Positions 18,214 through 26,504 of a stretch of DNA of 64,000 nt are shown one piece after another. This stretch comes from JBNKHH01 sp050290245 (lineage in GTDB: Bacteria > Pseudomonadota > Alphaproteobacteria > Rhodobacterales > Rhodobacteraceae). Location: contig JBNKHH010000068.1 in assembly GCA_050290245.1 (NCBI GenBank), forward strand, positions 1-64,000. Reading direction: 5' to 3'. The stretch's first letter is position 1. Each line of letters starts with the position of its first letter. The translations under genes were made by a program, and so were the position numbers. The notes below the pieces were generated by a model that was not told where the DNA came from, did not search any database, and worked only from the letters and a program-made list of their open reading frames with translations.

Positions 18214-20429
18214 GTGGCTTTCTCCGTTGTGTGGTGCGAGCGTCGTCCGATCTGGACGCGGCCCACGAGCAGTTGCAGCAGGCCAACTGCCGCCAGCATC
18301 ACGAAGATCAGCGTGGTGGAGTAGGCGATAGCGAGGCCGTAGTCGTTATTTTCGACCCGTCCGATGATATAGCTGGTGGCCATGTCATATTCGGCTGAGA
18401 CGAGGAAAATAACCGCCGAGATCGCCGTCATGGCGCGCACGAAGCTGTAGACGAGGGCGGCGAGGATCGCGGGTCTGAGAAGCGGCAGGATTACGCGGCG
18501 GAAGGTTTGCCACGAGTTCGCGCCAAGGGTCAGGGAGCTCTCGTCGAGGCTTTTGTCCAGTTGCGACATCGAGGCGATGCCGGCACGCACGCCCACGGGC
18601 ATGTTGCGGAAAATGAAGCTTATGACGAGGATGACGCCGGTGCCAGTGATCTCGATCGGGGGCACGTTGAAGGCGAGGATATAGCTGACGCCGATGACGG
18701 TACCGGGGATGGCGAAGGAGAGCATGGTCCCGAACTCGAACGCGTTCTTGCCGGCGAAGCTTTGGCGGGTCAAGAGGTATGCGGTTACAAGGCCGACGGC
18801 CGCCGTCAGCGGCGCGGCGATGGCAGCGATCATGATTGTCGTCCAGAAGCTGTCCCAGGCGGCGCCGGACCAGTGGATGCCGTGTTCGTTCATGCCTACG
18901 GAAAAGGCTGTGGCGTAGTGTTTCAGGGTCAGCGAGTTGTCGACGCCCCAGAGCTCGACGACGCTGCCATAGATGATCATGGCATAGACGATCACGGTAA
19001 AGATCGCCCATCCGACGGCGATGGTCATGACGGGGACAGACAGGGCCCTTGGCATCAGTGGGTGAACACCCGCGTCGCCCTTGCCTGTGACGGTCGTATA
19101 GCTTTTCTTGCCGAGCCAGGCGCGCTGTGCGTAGAAGGCCGAGAGCGTGAAGAACAACAGCACCATGGCCAGGACGGCGGCGCGGCCTTGGTCGTATTGC
19201 GCGCCGACGATGGCAAAGAAGATCTCGGTCGAGAGGACGTCGAAGTTGCCGCCAAGCACCAGCGGATTGCCAAAATCGGCCATGCTTTCGATGAAGCCGA
19301 GGAGGAAAGCGTTGGCGAGGCCGGGGCGCATCAGGGGCAGGGAGACGGTCTTGAAAGTCTGCCACTTGTTGGCACGGAGAGTCTGCGCCGCCTCTTCCAT
19401 CGAGGGCGAGACGCCTTCGACGACGCCGATCAACACCAGGAAGGCGATCGGCGTGAAGGCCAGTGTTTGCGCGATGAGCACGCCGGGCATGCCGTAGAGC
19501 CAGCGCGTCGGCTGGGTGCCGAAGAGGTCGGCGACGAACCGGGTGACGTTACCAGAAAGCCCGAACAGGAGGATCAGCGCAAGCCCGATGACGAAGGGGG
19601 GCGTGATGATCGGCAGGACGGTCAGGGCGCGAAGCGCGCGTTTATAGCGGAAGCCCGAGCGGGTGACGACAAGGGCAAAGGCGAGGCCGAGCGCTGTGGT
19701 CAGGAAGCCGACGAGGATCGCCAGCAACAGCGAGTTCAGAGCGGCACCGCAGCGTGCGCCCCAAAGGCAGCCCATGCCCCAGAGCCGGTCATCGAAGAAT
19801 TTCGAAAAGAAGACCGCGATGGAATAGGCGCCGTCCTCGGTCACGAAGGCGGCGAAAAGCATCTTTGCTATGGGAAAGAAGACAAAGGCGGTGACGATGG
19901 TGATGACGCCGCCAATGGCGCCGACCACGAAGACATCTCCGTTGACGGCACCGCGCGCGGCGATGCCCTGAGTCAGCAGGAACAGGAAGGCGGAGGCGCA
20001 GATCATCGCGCCGTAGCCCATGCCGAACTGGCGGATCTTGAGGTCTCCGAAAACCGCTTCCATCCAGTCGTAGTTGAAGCCCCGGATGCCGATGGAAAAG
20101 CCCTGGACGATCAGCCAGCCGAAGCCAAGCGCGCCCGACAGGATCAGGATGCGCGCAAAAAGCGGATCGGATTTAACCCGCCCAAGCACGAGGAGCGGCA
20201 AAGCAAGTGGGATCAAGAGCGGCGCGAGCCAAAGCTTCTCGCCCTGTCCGACCAAAAAGGCGGCGGGGGCATAGTCGGCGTCGAAAGGATAGCCGTCGAA
20301 CAGCCATCCGAACGACCAGAGGCCGTCTTCCACCATGTACCATGGCAGAAGCAGAAACCCGACCCACCCGGCGACGATCCAGAAGATCAATACCGGGTGG
20401 GTGGTCCGTTTACTTGCAACGGTGCGCAC
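18210..20429 (-). CDS. ABC transporter permease, fused two-domain AfuB type
   Basis: 739 aa, long for an FbpB-like permease. Two binding-protein-dependent transport domains are visible. Each has an EAA-like loop: SMEEAAQTLRANKWQTFKTVSLPLMRPG in the first half and SLDESSLTLGANSWQTFRRVILPLLRPA in the second. The N-terminal 150-200 residues add extra hydrophobic helices (VLIFWIVAGWVGFLLLPWYMVEDG and others). That enlarged architecture is as I remember it for AfuB of Actinobacillus, whose system imports sugar phosphates. It starts 3 bp after the binding-protein gene stop. Confidence 0.9.
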   Translation of the reverse strand: MRTVASKRTTHPVLIFWIVAGWVGFLLLPWYMVEDGLWSFGWLFDGYPFDADYAPAAFLVGQGEKLWLAPLLIPLALPLLVLGRVKSDPLFARILILSGALGFGWLIVQGFSIGIRGFNYDWMEAVFGDLKIRQFGMGYGAMICASAFLFLLTQGIAARGAVNGDVFVVGAIGGVITIVTAFVFFPIAKMLFAAFVTEDGAYSIAVFFSKFFDDRLWGMGCLWGARCGAALNSLLLAILVGFLTTALGLAFALVVTRSGFRYKRALRALTVLPIITPPFVIGLALILLFGLSGNVTRFVADLFGTQPTRWLYGMPGVLIAQTLAFTPIAFLVLIGVVEGVSPSMEEAAQTLRANKWQTFKTVSLPLMRPGLANAFLLGFIESMADFGNPLVLGGNFDVLSTEIFFAIVGAQYDQGRAAVLAMVLLFFTLSAFYAQRAWLGKKSYTTVTGKGDAGVHPLMPRALSVPVMTIAVGWAIFTVIVYAMIIYGSVVELWGVDNSLTLKHYATAFSVGMNEHGIHWSGAAWDSFWTTIMIAAIAAPLTAAVGLVTAYLLTRQSFAGKNAFEFGTMLSFAIPGTVIGVSYILAFNVPPIEITGTGVILVISFIFRNMPVGVRAGIASMSQLDKSLDESSLTLGANSWQTFRRVILPLLRPAILAALVYSFVRAMTAISAVIFLVSAEYDMATSYIIGRVENNDYGLAIAYSTTLIFVMLAAVGLLQLLVGRVQIGRRSHHTTEKAT

Positions 20430-20432
20430 TGG

Positions 20433-21458
20433 TTACTGCGGGAGGGTCGAGACGTCTTCGTCCCACTTTTGCAGCAGACGTTTGCGTTCGTCCGAAGAAC
20501 CGTATTTTTTGAAGTTGTAGTCGATCAGCTTGATCGTCGACATGTCCGGTGCACTTTCTGAAGTCCGGGCGTTCTTGTTCGAGGGAACTTGGAAGGCGTT
20601 GACCTGAAGCGCGAGGTTCTGCGCGTCGGCCGACAAGGCCCAGTCGTAGAATTTTTTCGCTTCTTCCTCGTTGCGTGCGCCGTCGATGATCGACATCGAG
20701 CCTATTTCATAGCCGGTGCCTTCGCACGGTGCGACGACCTTGATCGGGAAGCCTGAGACGGCCTGTGCCACCGCGTCGTGCATGAAGACGATGCCGATGG
20801 TGTTTTCGCCACGGCCCGCCGCCTTGATCGGGGCAGAGCCCGACTTGGTGTACTGGTTGATGTTCTTGTGCAGGCCCTTCATGAACTCAAAGCCTTGGTC
20901 CTCACCGAAGATCTGAACCATCGAGGCCAGCGTGGTATAGGCGGTACCTGAGGAGTTCGGGTTCGCCATCTGGACATGGCCCTTGTACTCGGGCTTTAGA
21001 AGGTCTTTCCAGCAGGCCGGTTCGGGCAGGTTGTTGGCGGCCAGGAGGTCGGTGTTATAGCCATAGCCAAGGGCGCCCGAATAGATGCCGATGGTGCGGT
21101 TGCCGGCGCTTTCTGCCTGAGCGATCGCCCAGGGGTGCAGTTGGTCGCGCATTGGCGAGATGTATTCCATCGTCAGGCCCTCTTCGGCGGCTTGAAGGTG
21201 CGGATCGCCCGTGCCGCCCCACCAGACGTCGCCCTTCGGGTTCGAGGCCTCGGCCCGGACTTGGGCAAAGGTTTCGCCCGAGGACTTCCGGGTCATGTTG
21301 ACGTCGATGCCGGTTGCTTCTTCGAAGCTGCGCGCCATGAGCTGGCACCAGTCTTCCTGGGCCGAGCAGTAGAGTGTCAGCTTGTCGGCCTGCGAGGCGC
21401 CGACCGAAGCAGCGAGCGCGATCAGCGAGCCCGCGAAAGTTGCGGTAAGTTTGTTCAT
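20433..21458 (-). CDS. Periplasmic binding protein of an AfuA/FbpA-like ABC importer
   Basis: 341 aa. It has a Sec signal, MNKLTATFAGSLIALAASVGASQA, and a mature start KLTLYCSAQEDWCQLMARSFEEATG as in the SBP_bac_6 family. PKGDVWWGGTGDPHLQA, NPNSSGTAYT, NINQYTKSGSAPIKAAGRGENTIGIVFMHD, VVAPCEGTGYEIGSMSIIDGARN and GSSDERKRLLQKW closely follow what I recall of AfuA, shown experimentally to bind hexose phosphates rather than iron. Substrate remains inference. The start at 21458 has GGAGG upstream. First gene of a three-gene SBP-permease-ATPase operon. Confidence 0.88.
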   Translation of the reverse strand: MNKLTATFAGSLIALAASVGASQADKLTLYCSAQEDWCQLMARSFEEATGIDVNMTRKSSGETFAQVRAEASNPKGDVWWGGTGDPHLQAAEEGLTMEYISPMRDQLHPWAIAQAESAGNRTIGIYSGALGYGYNTDLLAANNLPEPACWKDLLKPEYKGHVQMANPNSSGTAYTTLASMVQIFGEDQGFEFMKGLHKNINQYTKSGSAPIKAAGRGENTIGIVFMHDAVAQAVSGFPIKVVAPCEGTGYEIGSMSIIDGARNEEEAKKFYDWALSADAQNLALQVNAFQVPSNKNARTSESAPDMSTIKLIDYNFKKYGSSDERKRLLQKWDEDVSTLPQ

Positions 21459-21486
21459 TGTCTTTCCTCCCTTTGGTTTCAATTTC

Positions 21487-21501
21487 GCCGGTTTGTCCGG
21501 C
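21487..21501 (-). other. Small hairpin between the NUDIX and binding-protein genes
   Basis: GCCGG (487-491) and CCGGC (497-501) flank a 5-nt loop, about 30 bp before the binding-protein start. On the plus strand it is followed by TTTA, on the minus strand by GAAATTG. A weak processing or terminator-like structure at most. Confidence 0.25.
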
Positions 21502-21517
21502 TTTAGTGAGCAGTGCC

Positions 21518-21976
21518 CTACGAGGCCCTGCGTATTTCGGCGACCTCCCCCAGAGGCTCGGGGTTCTTGGCGAGGCCTTTCAGCAGCTTGGCGAGGTCAT
21601 TTTCATCGACCAGCCGGGCGGCCTTTTTCAACGAGAACCAATGGCGCTTGCGTTCCTTGCGCTCTTTCCAGCGGCGTTTCAGCTTTTCGACCATCATAGG
21701 ATAGACGGTAACCTCGCAGGGCACCTTGCGCCCGTTGTCGAGGCGTTTCTTATAGCGGTAAGTTCCGATCGGCTGGTCCGAGATCCAGCCCGTCGCGCCA
21801 GCTTCTTCCAGCGCCTCGATCTTGGCGGCCTGCCAGGGTTTCTTGCCGTCCATCAGCCAGCCCTTGGGCATGATCCAGCGCCCGGTGTCGCGCGACGTCA
21901 CCATCAGCACGCGCAGCTTGCCGGTTTTGTCCCAGTGGACGGGCAGGGCGGCGATTTGCTGGGCGGGGGGGGTCAT
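21518..21976 (-). CDS. NUDIX hydrolase (diphosphoinositol-polyphosphate phosphatase-like)
   Basis: 152 aa. The NUDIX region is GRWIMPKGWLMDGKKPWQAAKIEALEEAGATG. The box departs from consensus: the first Glu is Lys and the Arg before the catalytic Glu is Ile, while the EE pair and final glycine remain. The PKGW-MDGK wording is common in alphaproteobacterial members related to DIPP-type enzymes that hydrolyse polyphosphorylated substrates. Its ATG overlaps the stop of the Na/Pi cotransporter gene (21973-21976), so the pair is translationally coupled. The substrate is unknown. Confidence 0.85.
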   Translation of the reverse strand: MTPPAQQIAALPVHWDKTGKLRVLMVTSRDTGRWIMPKGWLMDGKKPWQAAKIEALEEAGATGWISDQPIGTYRYKKRLDNGRKVPCEVTVYPMMVEKLKRRWKERKERKRHWFSLKKAARLVDENDLAKLLKGLAKNPEPLGEVAEIRRAS

Positions 21977-23634
21977 ACCGTGCCCCCCACGCTGCGCGGT
22001 CGGGCAAGGCGGCTGGACAGAAGATCGCCGGTTTCCTCGGCAATCGGGTATGCGACATAGGTCAGCGCGGCATTGATCTGTTTCAGAAGACGCAGCGCCT
22101 CCTGGTGGATGTTGGTGGTTTCTATACTGGCGGTTGCGCCTTCCTGAAGGCGCTTGAGGTGGCGTTCCTGGAGTTTCTGTTCCTCGATCCGGATGCGGTC
22201 TTTTTCGGCGAGGAGCTGGCGGGCGGCCTCGGCATCGCCAGTGGTCAGCACGCTGAGCGCAAGCTGGCCGTTGGTGACCACCTGGTCGTGGAAGTGTTCG
22301 AGGTCACTCAGTCCCTGATCCGAGAAGGTGATGGCCTCGTCCTGCATTTTGCGTGCAAGGGCGACAAGGCTGACAGCGATGCGGTCCGCGGCCTCTTCCA
22401 GGTTGTTGGCCGTCGAGACCAGTTCAAGGGTGCGTTTCGCGTCGGGCGCGCCAAGGTCGGTTTCGCGCAGGCGAGAGATATAGATCTTGGTTTCGAAATG
22501 CATGCGGTCGACGTCGTCTTCGCGTCGTTCGATGACACGGGCGAGGTCGGGATCCCAATCGCGGAAGAGGTGCATGACCGGCACGAGGATCGACTGAACG
22601 GTCTCTGCCATGCGCATCAGTTCCCGCTGGGCACATGCGAGCGCCAGCGGCGCGTGGTCGAGCGCAGCGGGATCGAGCGCGGTGACGGTGTCGGCGGAGC
22701 TGTCGGGGTGTTTGGGCAGAACGGCCTTGGCCAGGGAGATAAGCTGGCCGGTCATGGGCAGTGCGCAGGCCAGGAGCGTGGTGTTCAGAAGAATGTGGAG
22801 CGCGATAGCCTGCTGGCCGGCGTTCTGTGCGATGAAGGACAGGTTCAGGATGCCGCTCATCAGCAGCGCGAGAAAGACCAGCGTGACGACGCCACGTGCC
22901 ACGAGGTTTCCCAAGACAACCAGCCGCGCGGGGCGTTCGCTGGACCACAGGAGGGCAAAGGGAATGATCGCGCCGCCAAGGTTAGCGCCGATCACAAGCG
23001 CCGCCGCGACAGGGGCCGCGATCATGCCGGTGGTTGCGAAGGTGGCAAAGGTCAGCACGGTCGCCAGGCTGGAGTGCATGGCCCAGGCCAAGAGCGCGCC
23101 GATGGCGAAGGCGCTGAGGAGGTCGCTTTGGAAATAGGCGGCGATGGTCTGGACGATTGGGTTGCCCACGATGGGGGCCGTCGCCTCGCGGATCATACCA
23201 AGCGAGACCAGCACCAGGGCAAAGCCGATCACGATGCGGCCCAGTTGTTTGGCGCGGCGACTTTTGGCCTTGAAGAAGATGGTGACGCCGGCCAGGAGCG
23301 CAAAAGGGATCAGCGTCTGGACGGGCAGGAGCAGCACCTGGGTCATCACCGCCGAGCCGAGATCCGCGCCCAGGAGAAGGGCCAGCGCCGCCTGTGGGGC
23401 AAGCATCCCCGAGATGGCGAAGCCCGCGCCCATCAGCGCGACTGCGGCCGAGCTTTGCAGGACCATGGCCGCGAGCCCGCCGCCGGCCGCGGCGGACAGG
23501 CGGTTGTCCGAGAGGTTCTTAAGCTGGCGCTTCAGCTCGGGCATGAATGCGCGTTCGACCCCGGTGCGGATGAGCCGCACCGACCACAACAGCAGCGCAA
23601 TGGCCGCCGCAAGCTGCGCAGCAAGGACGATCAT
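21973..23634 (-). CDS. Na+/phosphate cotransporter family protein with PhoU-like tail
   Basis: 553 aa. The N-terminal two thirds form the inverted-repeat Na_Pi_cotrans membrane domain: an N-terminal helix (LAAAIALLLWSVRLIRTGVERAF), then LQSSAAVALMGAGFAISGML with the QSSA motif, and the second-copy counterpart MHSSLATVLTFATFATTGMI. The last 200 residues are hydrophilic helices with PhoU-like character (DDVDRMHFETKIYISRLRE, EEAADRIAVSLVALARKM). The family imports or exports phosphate and may control phosphate homeostasis. It is the first gene of a minus-strand group with the NUDIX hydrolase, and shares a 156-bp region with the divergent DeoR gene. Confidence 0.9.
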   Translation of the reverse strand: MIVLAAQLAAAIALLLWSVRLIRTGVERAFMPELKRQLKNLSDNRLSAAAGGGLAAMVLQSSAAVALMGAGFAISGMLAPQAALALLLGADLGSAVMTQVLLLPVQTLIPFALLAGVTIFFKAKSRRAKQLGRIVIGFALVLVSLGMIREATAPIVGNPIVQTIAAYFQSDLLSAFAIGALLAWAMHSSLATVLTFATFATTGMIAAPVAAALVIGANLGGAIIPFALLWSSERPARLVVLGNLVARGVVTLVFLALLMSGILNLSFIAQNAGQQAIALHILLNTTLLACALPMTGQLISLAKAVLPKHPDSSADTVTALDPAALDHAPLALACAQRELMRMAETVQSILVPVMHLFRDWDPDLARVIERREDDVDRMHFETKIYISRLRETDLGAPDAKRTLELVSTANNLEEAADRIAVSLVALARKMQDEAITFSDQGLSDLEHFHDQVVTNGQLALSVLTTGDAEAARQLLAEKDRIRIEEQKLQERHLKRLQEGATASIETTNIHQEALRLLKQINAALTYVAYPIAEETGDLLSSRLARPRSVGGTV

Positions 23635-23736
23635 GTTGAAACGCCTGTATTCGCGTTGGTTCGGGTCATCCTGGTCCGGGCCATCACCCGCAATTCCTTT
23701 GTGTTTTGAAAATTTTGAGCATCGGATAGTGGGTTA

Positions 23737-23754
23737 TGCAACAAAATAATTGCA
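23737..23754. promoter_or_regulatory. Candidate operator between the Na/Pi gene and the DeoR gene
   Basis: TGCAA at 23737-23741 and TTGCA at 23750-23754 form an inverted repeat with an 8-bp A/T-rich centre. It lies in the divergent intergenic region (23635-23805), which is markedly more A/T-rich than its surroundings. It could bind the DeoR regulator encoded alongside or another factor. Based on symmetry and position only. Confidence 0.3.
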
Positions 23755-23805
23755 AATACGACAGAAACACCACAATCCTGTGAGCAGGGAGTGAATCGGG
23801 GACCA

Positions 23806-24621
23806 ATGGCAAAGGCGCAGGCGCGACAGAAAAAGGCGGACAAGGCCGGTGGTCGGCTGAAGAAGTCCGAACGGCGTCGCGAGATCCTTTTGGAGCTGAA
23901 ACTGCGCCCGCATGTGCGCATCAGCGAGTTGGCGCGCCGGTTCAACGTCTCGACCGAGACGGTGCGCCGGGATTTCGATGCGCTGGCTGATGACGGGTTG
24001 GTCGCGCGCGCCCACGGGGGCGCCTCCGCCCCGGCGCAAGGCCATTACCCAAGCCTGGACGAACGCGCCAACGCCCGCATCCAAGAACGCGAACAGATTG
24101 GCCTTTTGGCCGCTGAACTGGTGCGGGACGGCGAGACGGTGATGATCGACTCCGGCTCGACAACGATTCAGATGGCGCGGGCGCTGGCCTATCTGGGCAC
24201 GCAATGCACGGTGATCACCAACTCGATTCCGGTCGCCATGACCATCGGCCATGGCGCGCCCGAGGTGATCCTGTGTCCGGGCAAGTACCTGGCTGCGGAG
24301 TCGGCAGTGATCGGCACGGAAACGCTGGAGTTCCTGAGCCGATTCAACGTCGACCACTGTATGATCGGCGCATCGGGATTGTCGGAGGAGGGGCCGTCGG
24401 AGACCGTGCAAGGTTTTGCGGCGGTCAAGCGGATGATGCTGCAACGCGCCGAGAAGGCGCATCTTTTGATCGATTCAAAGAAATTCGGACGCAAGGGGCT
24501 GGCGAATGTGGGCGCCCTTGCGGACCTGGATACCATCGTGGCCGACGCAAGGCCGGCAGGGGAGCTTTTGAGCGCGATAGACGGCACAAAGGTGACGATG
24601 CTGGTGGCTGGCCCGGGGTGA
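23806..24621 (+). CDS. DeoR/GlpR-family transcriptional regulator
   Basis: 271 aa from ATG 23806 (GGGGA five bases upstream); an in-frame GTG at 23791 would add five residues. The winged helix is RRREILLELKLRPHVRISELARRFNVSTETVRRDFDALADDGLVARAHGGA, the DeoR signature. The sensor domain follows with IDSGSTTIQMARAL and VITNSIPVAMTI, the sugar-phosphate-binding fold of this family. Placed 48 bp before phnD in the same direction, it probably controls the phn operon in response to a phosphorylated metabolite. Confidence 0.9.
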   Translation: MAKAQARQKKADKAGGRLKKSERRREILLELKLRPHVRISELARRFNVSTETVRRDFDALADDGLVARAHGGASAPAQGHYPSLDERANARIQEREQIGLLAAELVRDGETVMIDSGSTTIQMARALAYLGTQCTVITNSIPVAMTIGHGAPEVILCPGKYLAAESAVIGTETLEFLSRFNVDHCMIGASGLSEEGPSETVQGFAAVKRMMLQRAEKAHLLIDSKKFGRKGLANVGALADLDTIVADARPAGELLSAIDGTKVTMLVAGPG

Positions 24622-24669
24622 TGAACGGAACTAACCGCGGCAGCCAAGCCGCATGACTGGGAGGAAAAC

Positions 24670-25644
24670 ATGAAACTGGATATCAAAATGCTGGTCGGTG
24701 CGTCCGTCGTCGCACTGATGTCGCTGGGCGGAACAGCCTCGGCGCAGGATTGCCCGCGCGGCACCCTGGACGCTCGGTTCTGCGATGTGGATGGCGATCT
24801 GGTCGCGGACATTCCGACGGATCCGTCGGAATGGATCGACCCAGACACGTTGATCTTTGCCTATACGCCGGTTGAAGACCCAGCCGTCTACCGCGACGCA
24901 TGGGTCGAATTCATGGACCATCTGAGTGAAGTGACAGGCAAGAAAGCCGTCATCTTCCCGGTGCAGTCCAACGCTGCCCAGATCGAGGCTATGCGCTCGG
25001 GTCGCCTTCATATTTCCGGCTTTAACACCGGTTCGAACCCGCTTGCCGTCAATTGCGCGGGCTTCCGCCCGTTCACAATCATGGCCTCGGACGATGGTCA
25101 CTTTGGCTATGAGATGGAAATCATCACCTATCCGGGGTCGGGTATTGACAGCATCGAGGATATCAAAGGCGGGCAGCTCGCCTTTTCGTCGCCCACGTCG
25201 AACTCGGGGTTCAAGGCACCTTCGGCGATTCTGAAAGGCGACTATGACATGCTTGCCGACCGTGATTTCGAGCCAGTCTTCTCGGGCAAGCACGACAACA
25301 CGGTTCTGGGGGTCGCAAACAAGGACTATCCTGCAGGTGCGGTTGCGAACTCGGTCATGCAGCGCATGATCGCGCGCGACGTGATCAAGGCTGAAGATGT
25401 GGTGTCGATCTACAAGTCGCAGACCTTCCCGACGACCGGGTTCGGCGTGGTCTATAACCTGCCGCCCGATCTTCAGGAGAAGATCAAGGAGGCGTTCTTT
25501 ACCTTTGACTGGGAAGGCACAGCGCTTCAGGCCGAGTTTTCGAAGTCGAACGAAGCCAAGTTCATCGAAATGAACTACAAGGATTTCTGGGACGTGATCC
25601 GCAAGATCGACGCGGCCAACGGCGTGTCCTACGCCTGCGAGTGA
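24670..25644 (+). CDS. phnD: Phosphonate/phosphite ABC transporter substrate-binding protein PhnD
   Basis: 324 aa. The signal peptide is MKLDIKMLVGASVVALMSLGGTASA, and GGGAGGAAAAC precedes the ATG. The mature protein has the PhnD features LIFAYTPVEDPAVYRDAWVEFMDHLSEVTGK, FPVQSNAAQIEAMRSGRLHISGFNTGS and SPTSNSGFKAPSAIL, followed by FSGKHDNTVLGVANKDYPAGAVANS. It binds phosphonate, phosphite or a phosphate ester in the periplasm. It is followed by a strong hairpin and then phnC, which fits higher expression of the binding protein than of the membrane parts. Confidence 0.92.
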   Translation: MKLDIKMLVGASVVALMSLGGTASAQDCPRGTLDARFCDVDGDLVADIPTDPSEWIDPDTLIFAYTPVEDPAVYRDAWVEFMDHLSEVTGKKAVIFPVQSNAAQIEAMRSGRLHISGFNTGSNPLAVNCAGFRPFTIMASDDGHFGYEMEIITYPGSGIDSIEDIKGGQLAFSSPTSNSGFKAPSAILKGDYDMLADRDFEPVFSGKHDNTVLGVANKDYPAGAVANSVMQRMIARDVIKAEDVVSIYKSQTFPTTGFGVVYNLPPDLQEKIKEAFFTFDWEGTALQAEFSKSNEAKFIEMNYKDFWDVIRKIDAANGVSYACE

Positions 25645-25660
25645 TCCGATCCTGATACTG

Positions 25661-25680
25661 GCGGGCCCTTCGGGGCCCGC
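25661..25680 (+). terminator. GC-rich hairpin between phnD and phnC
   Basis: Perfect 8-bp stem, GCGGGCCC with GGGCCCGC, closed by a TTCG tetraloop and followed by TTCTACC. It begins 16 bp after the phnD stop. Such intercistronic hairpins usually stabilise the upstream mRNA or end part of the transcripts, leaving more binding protein than ATPase/permease message. The U-run is poor, so termination is probably partial. Confidence 0.6.
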
Positions 25681-25706
25681 TTCTACCCCCGAGCAGGGAA
25701 AATTTT

Positions 25707-26504
25707 ATGCTGCGTCTTCAAAAGCTTACAAAAACCTATAAAACCGGCGATCAGGCTCTGAAGGCGATCGATCTGGAAGTGCCCAACGGTCAGGTGCTGG
25801 CGTTGATCGGGCCGTCCGGGGCGGGCAAGTCGACGATGATCCGCTGTATCAACCGCCTGGTCGAGCCGACGGGCGGGGCGGTCATGCTGGATGATACCGA
25901 TCTCACCGGACTTGGTGCAGCTGCGCTGCGCCGGGCGCGGCGCGAAATGGGCATGATCTTCCAGGAATACGCGCTGGTCGAGCGGCTGACGGTGATGGAG
26001 AATGTCCTGTCGGGCCGTTTGGGCTATGTCGGGTTCTGGCGCAGTTTCCTGCGGCGGTATCCACAGTCGGACATCGACGAGGCATTCCGTCTTTTGGACC
26101 GCGTCGGGCTGTTGCACATGGCGGACAAGCGCGCCGATGAATTGTCTGGCGGGCAGCGGCAAAGGGTGGGTATCTGCCGCGCGCTGATCCAGAACCCAAA
26201 GCTTTTGCTGGTGGATGAGCCGACCGCCTCGCTTGATCCGAAGACCAGCCGCCAGATCATGCGGCTGATCACCGAGCTGTGCCGCGAGCGCGGGCTGGCG
26301 GCAATCATCAACATTCACGACGTGGCACTGGCGCAGATGTTCGTGCCGCGCGTTGTCGGCTTGAGGTTCGGCGAGATCGTGTTCGACGGGCCTCCGACCG
26401 CGCTAACACCCGAAAAACTTACCGAGATTTACGGTGAAGAGGATTGGGAAGCGACAATCGAAAAGGTTGAAGACGAAGACGGTGAGATCGAGGCCGCGCA
26501 ATGA
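25707..26504 (+). CDS. phnC: Phosphonate ABC transporter ATPase PhnC
   Basis: 265 aa. Walker A is GPSGAGKSTMIRCINRLVEPTGG, the Q-loop falls in MIFQEYALVERLTVMENVLSGRLG (the PhnC-type wording), the signature is LSGGQRQRVGICRALIQ and Walker B is LLLVDEPTASLDPKTSRQI. It energises import through the two PhnE permeases. The ATG has AGGGA 8 bases upstream. It overlaps phnE1 by 4 bp (26501-26504). A short acidic C-terminal tail (EKVEDEDGEIEAAQ) is present. Confidence 0.93.
   Translation: MLRLQKLTKTYKTGDQALKAIDLEVPNGQVLALIGPSGAGKSTMIRCINRLVEPTGGAVMLDDTDLTGLGAAALRRARREMGMIFQEYALVERLTVMENVLSGRLGYVGFWRSFLRRYPQSDIDEAFRLLDRVGLLHMADKRADELSGGQRQRVGICRALIQNPKLLLVDEPTASLDPKTSRQIMRLITELCRERGLAAIINIHDVALAQMFVPRVVGLRFGEIVFDGPPTALTPEKLTEIYGEEDWEATIEKVEDEDGEIEAAQ

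Noticed and set aside
18507..20561. 684-codon plus-strand frame opposite the ABC permease
   Set aside because: Composed of charged low-information sequence antisense to a gene with clear transporter motifs; an effect of high GC.
22105..23709. 534-codon plus-strand frame opposite the Na/Pi cotransporter
   Set aside because: Antisense to a gene with clear Na_Pi_cotrans repeats; no ribosome binding site and no recognisable domain.
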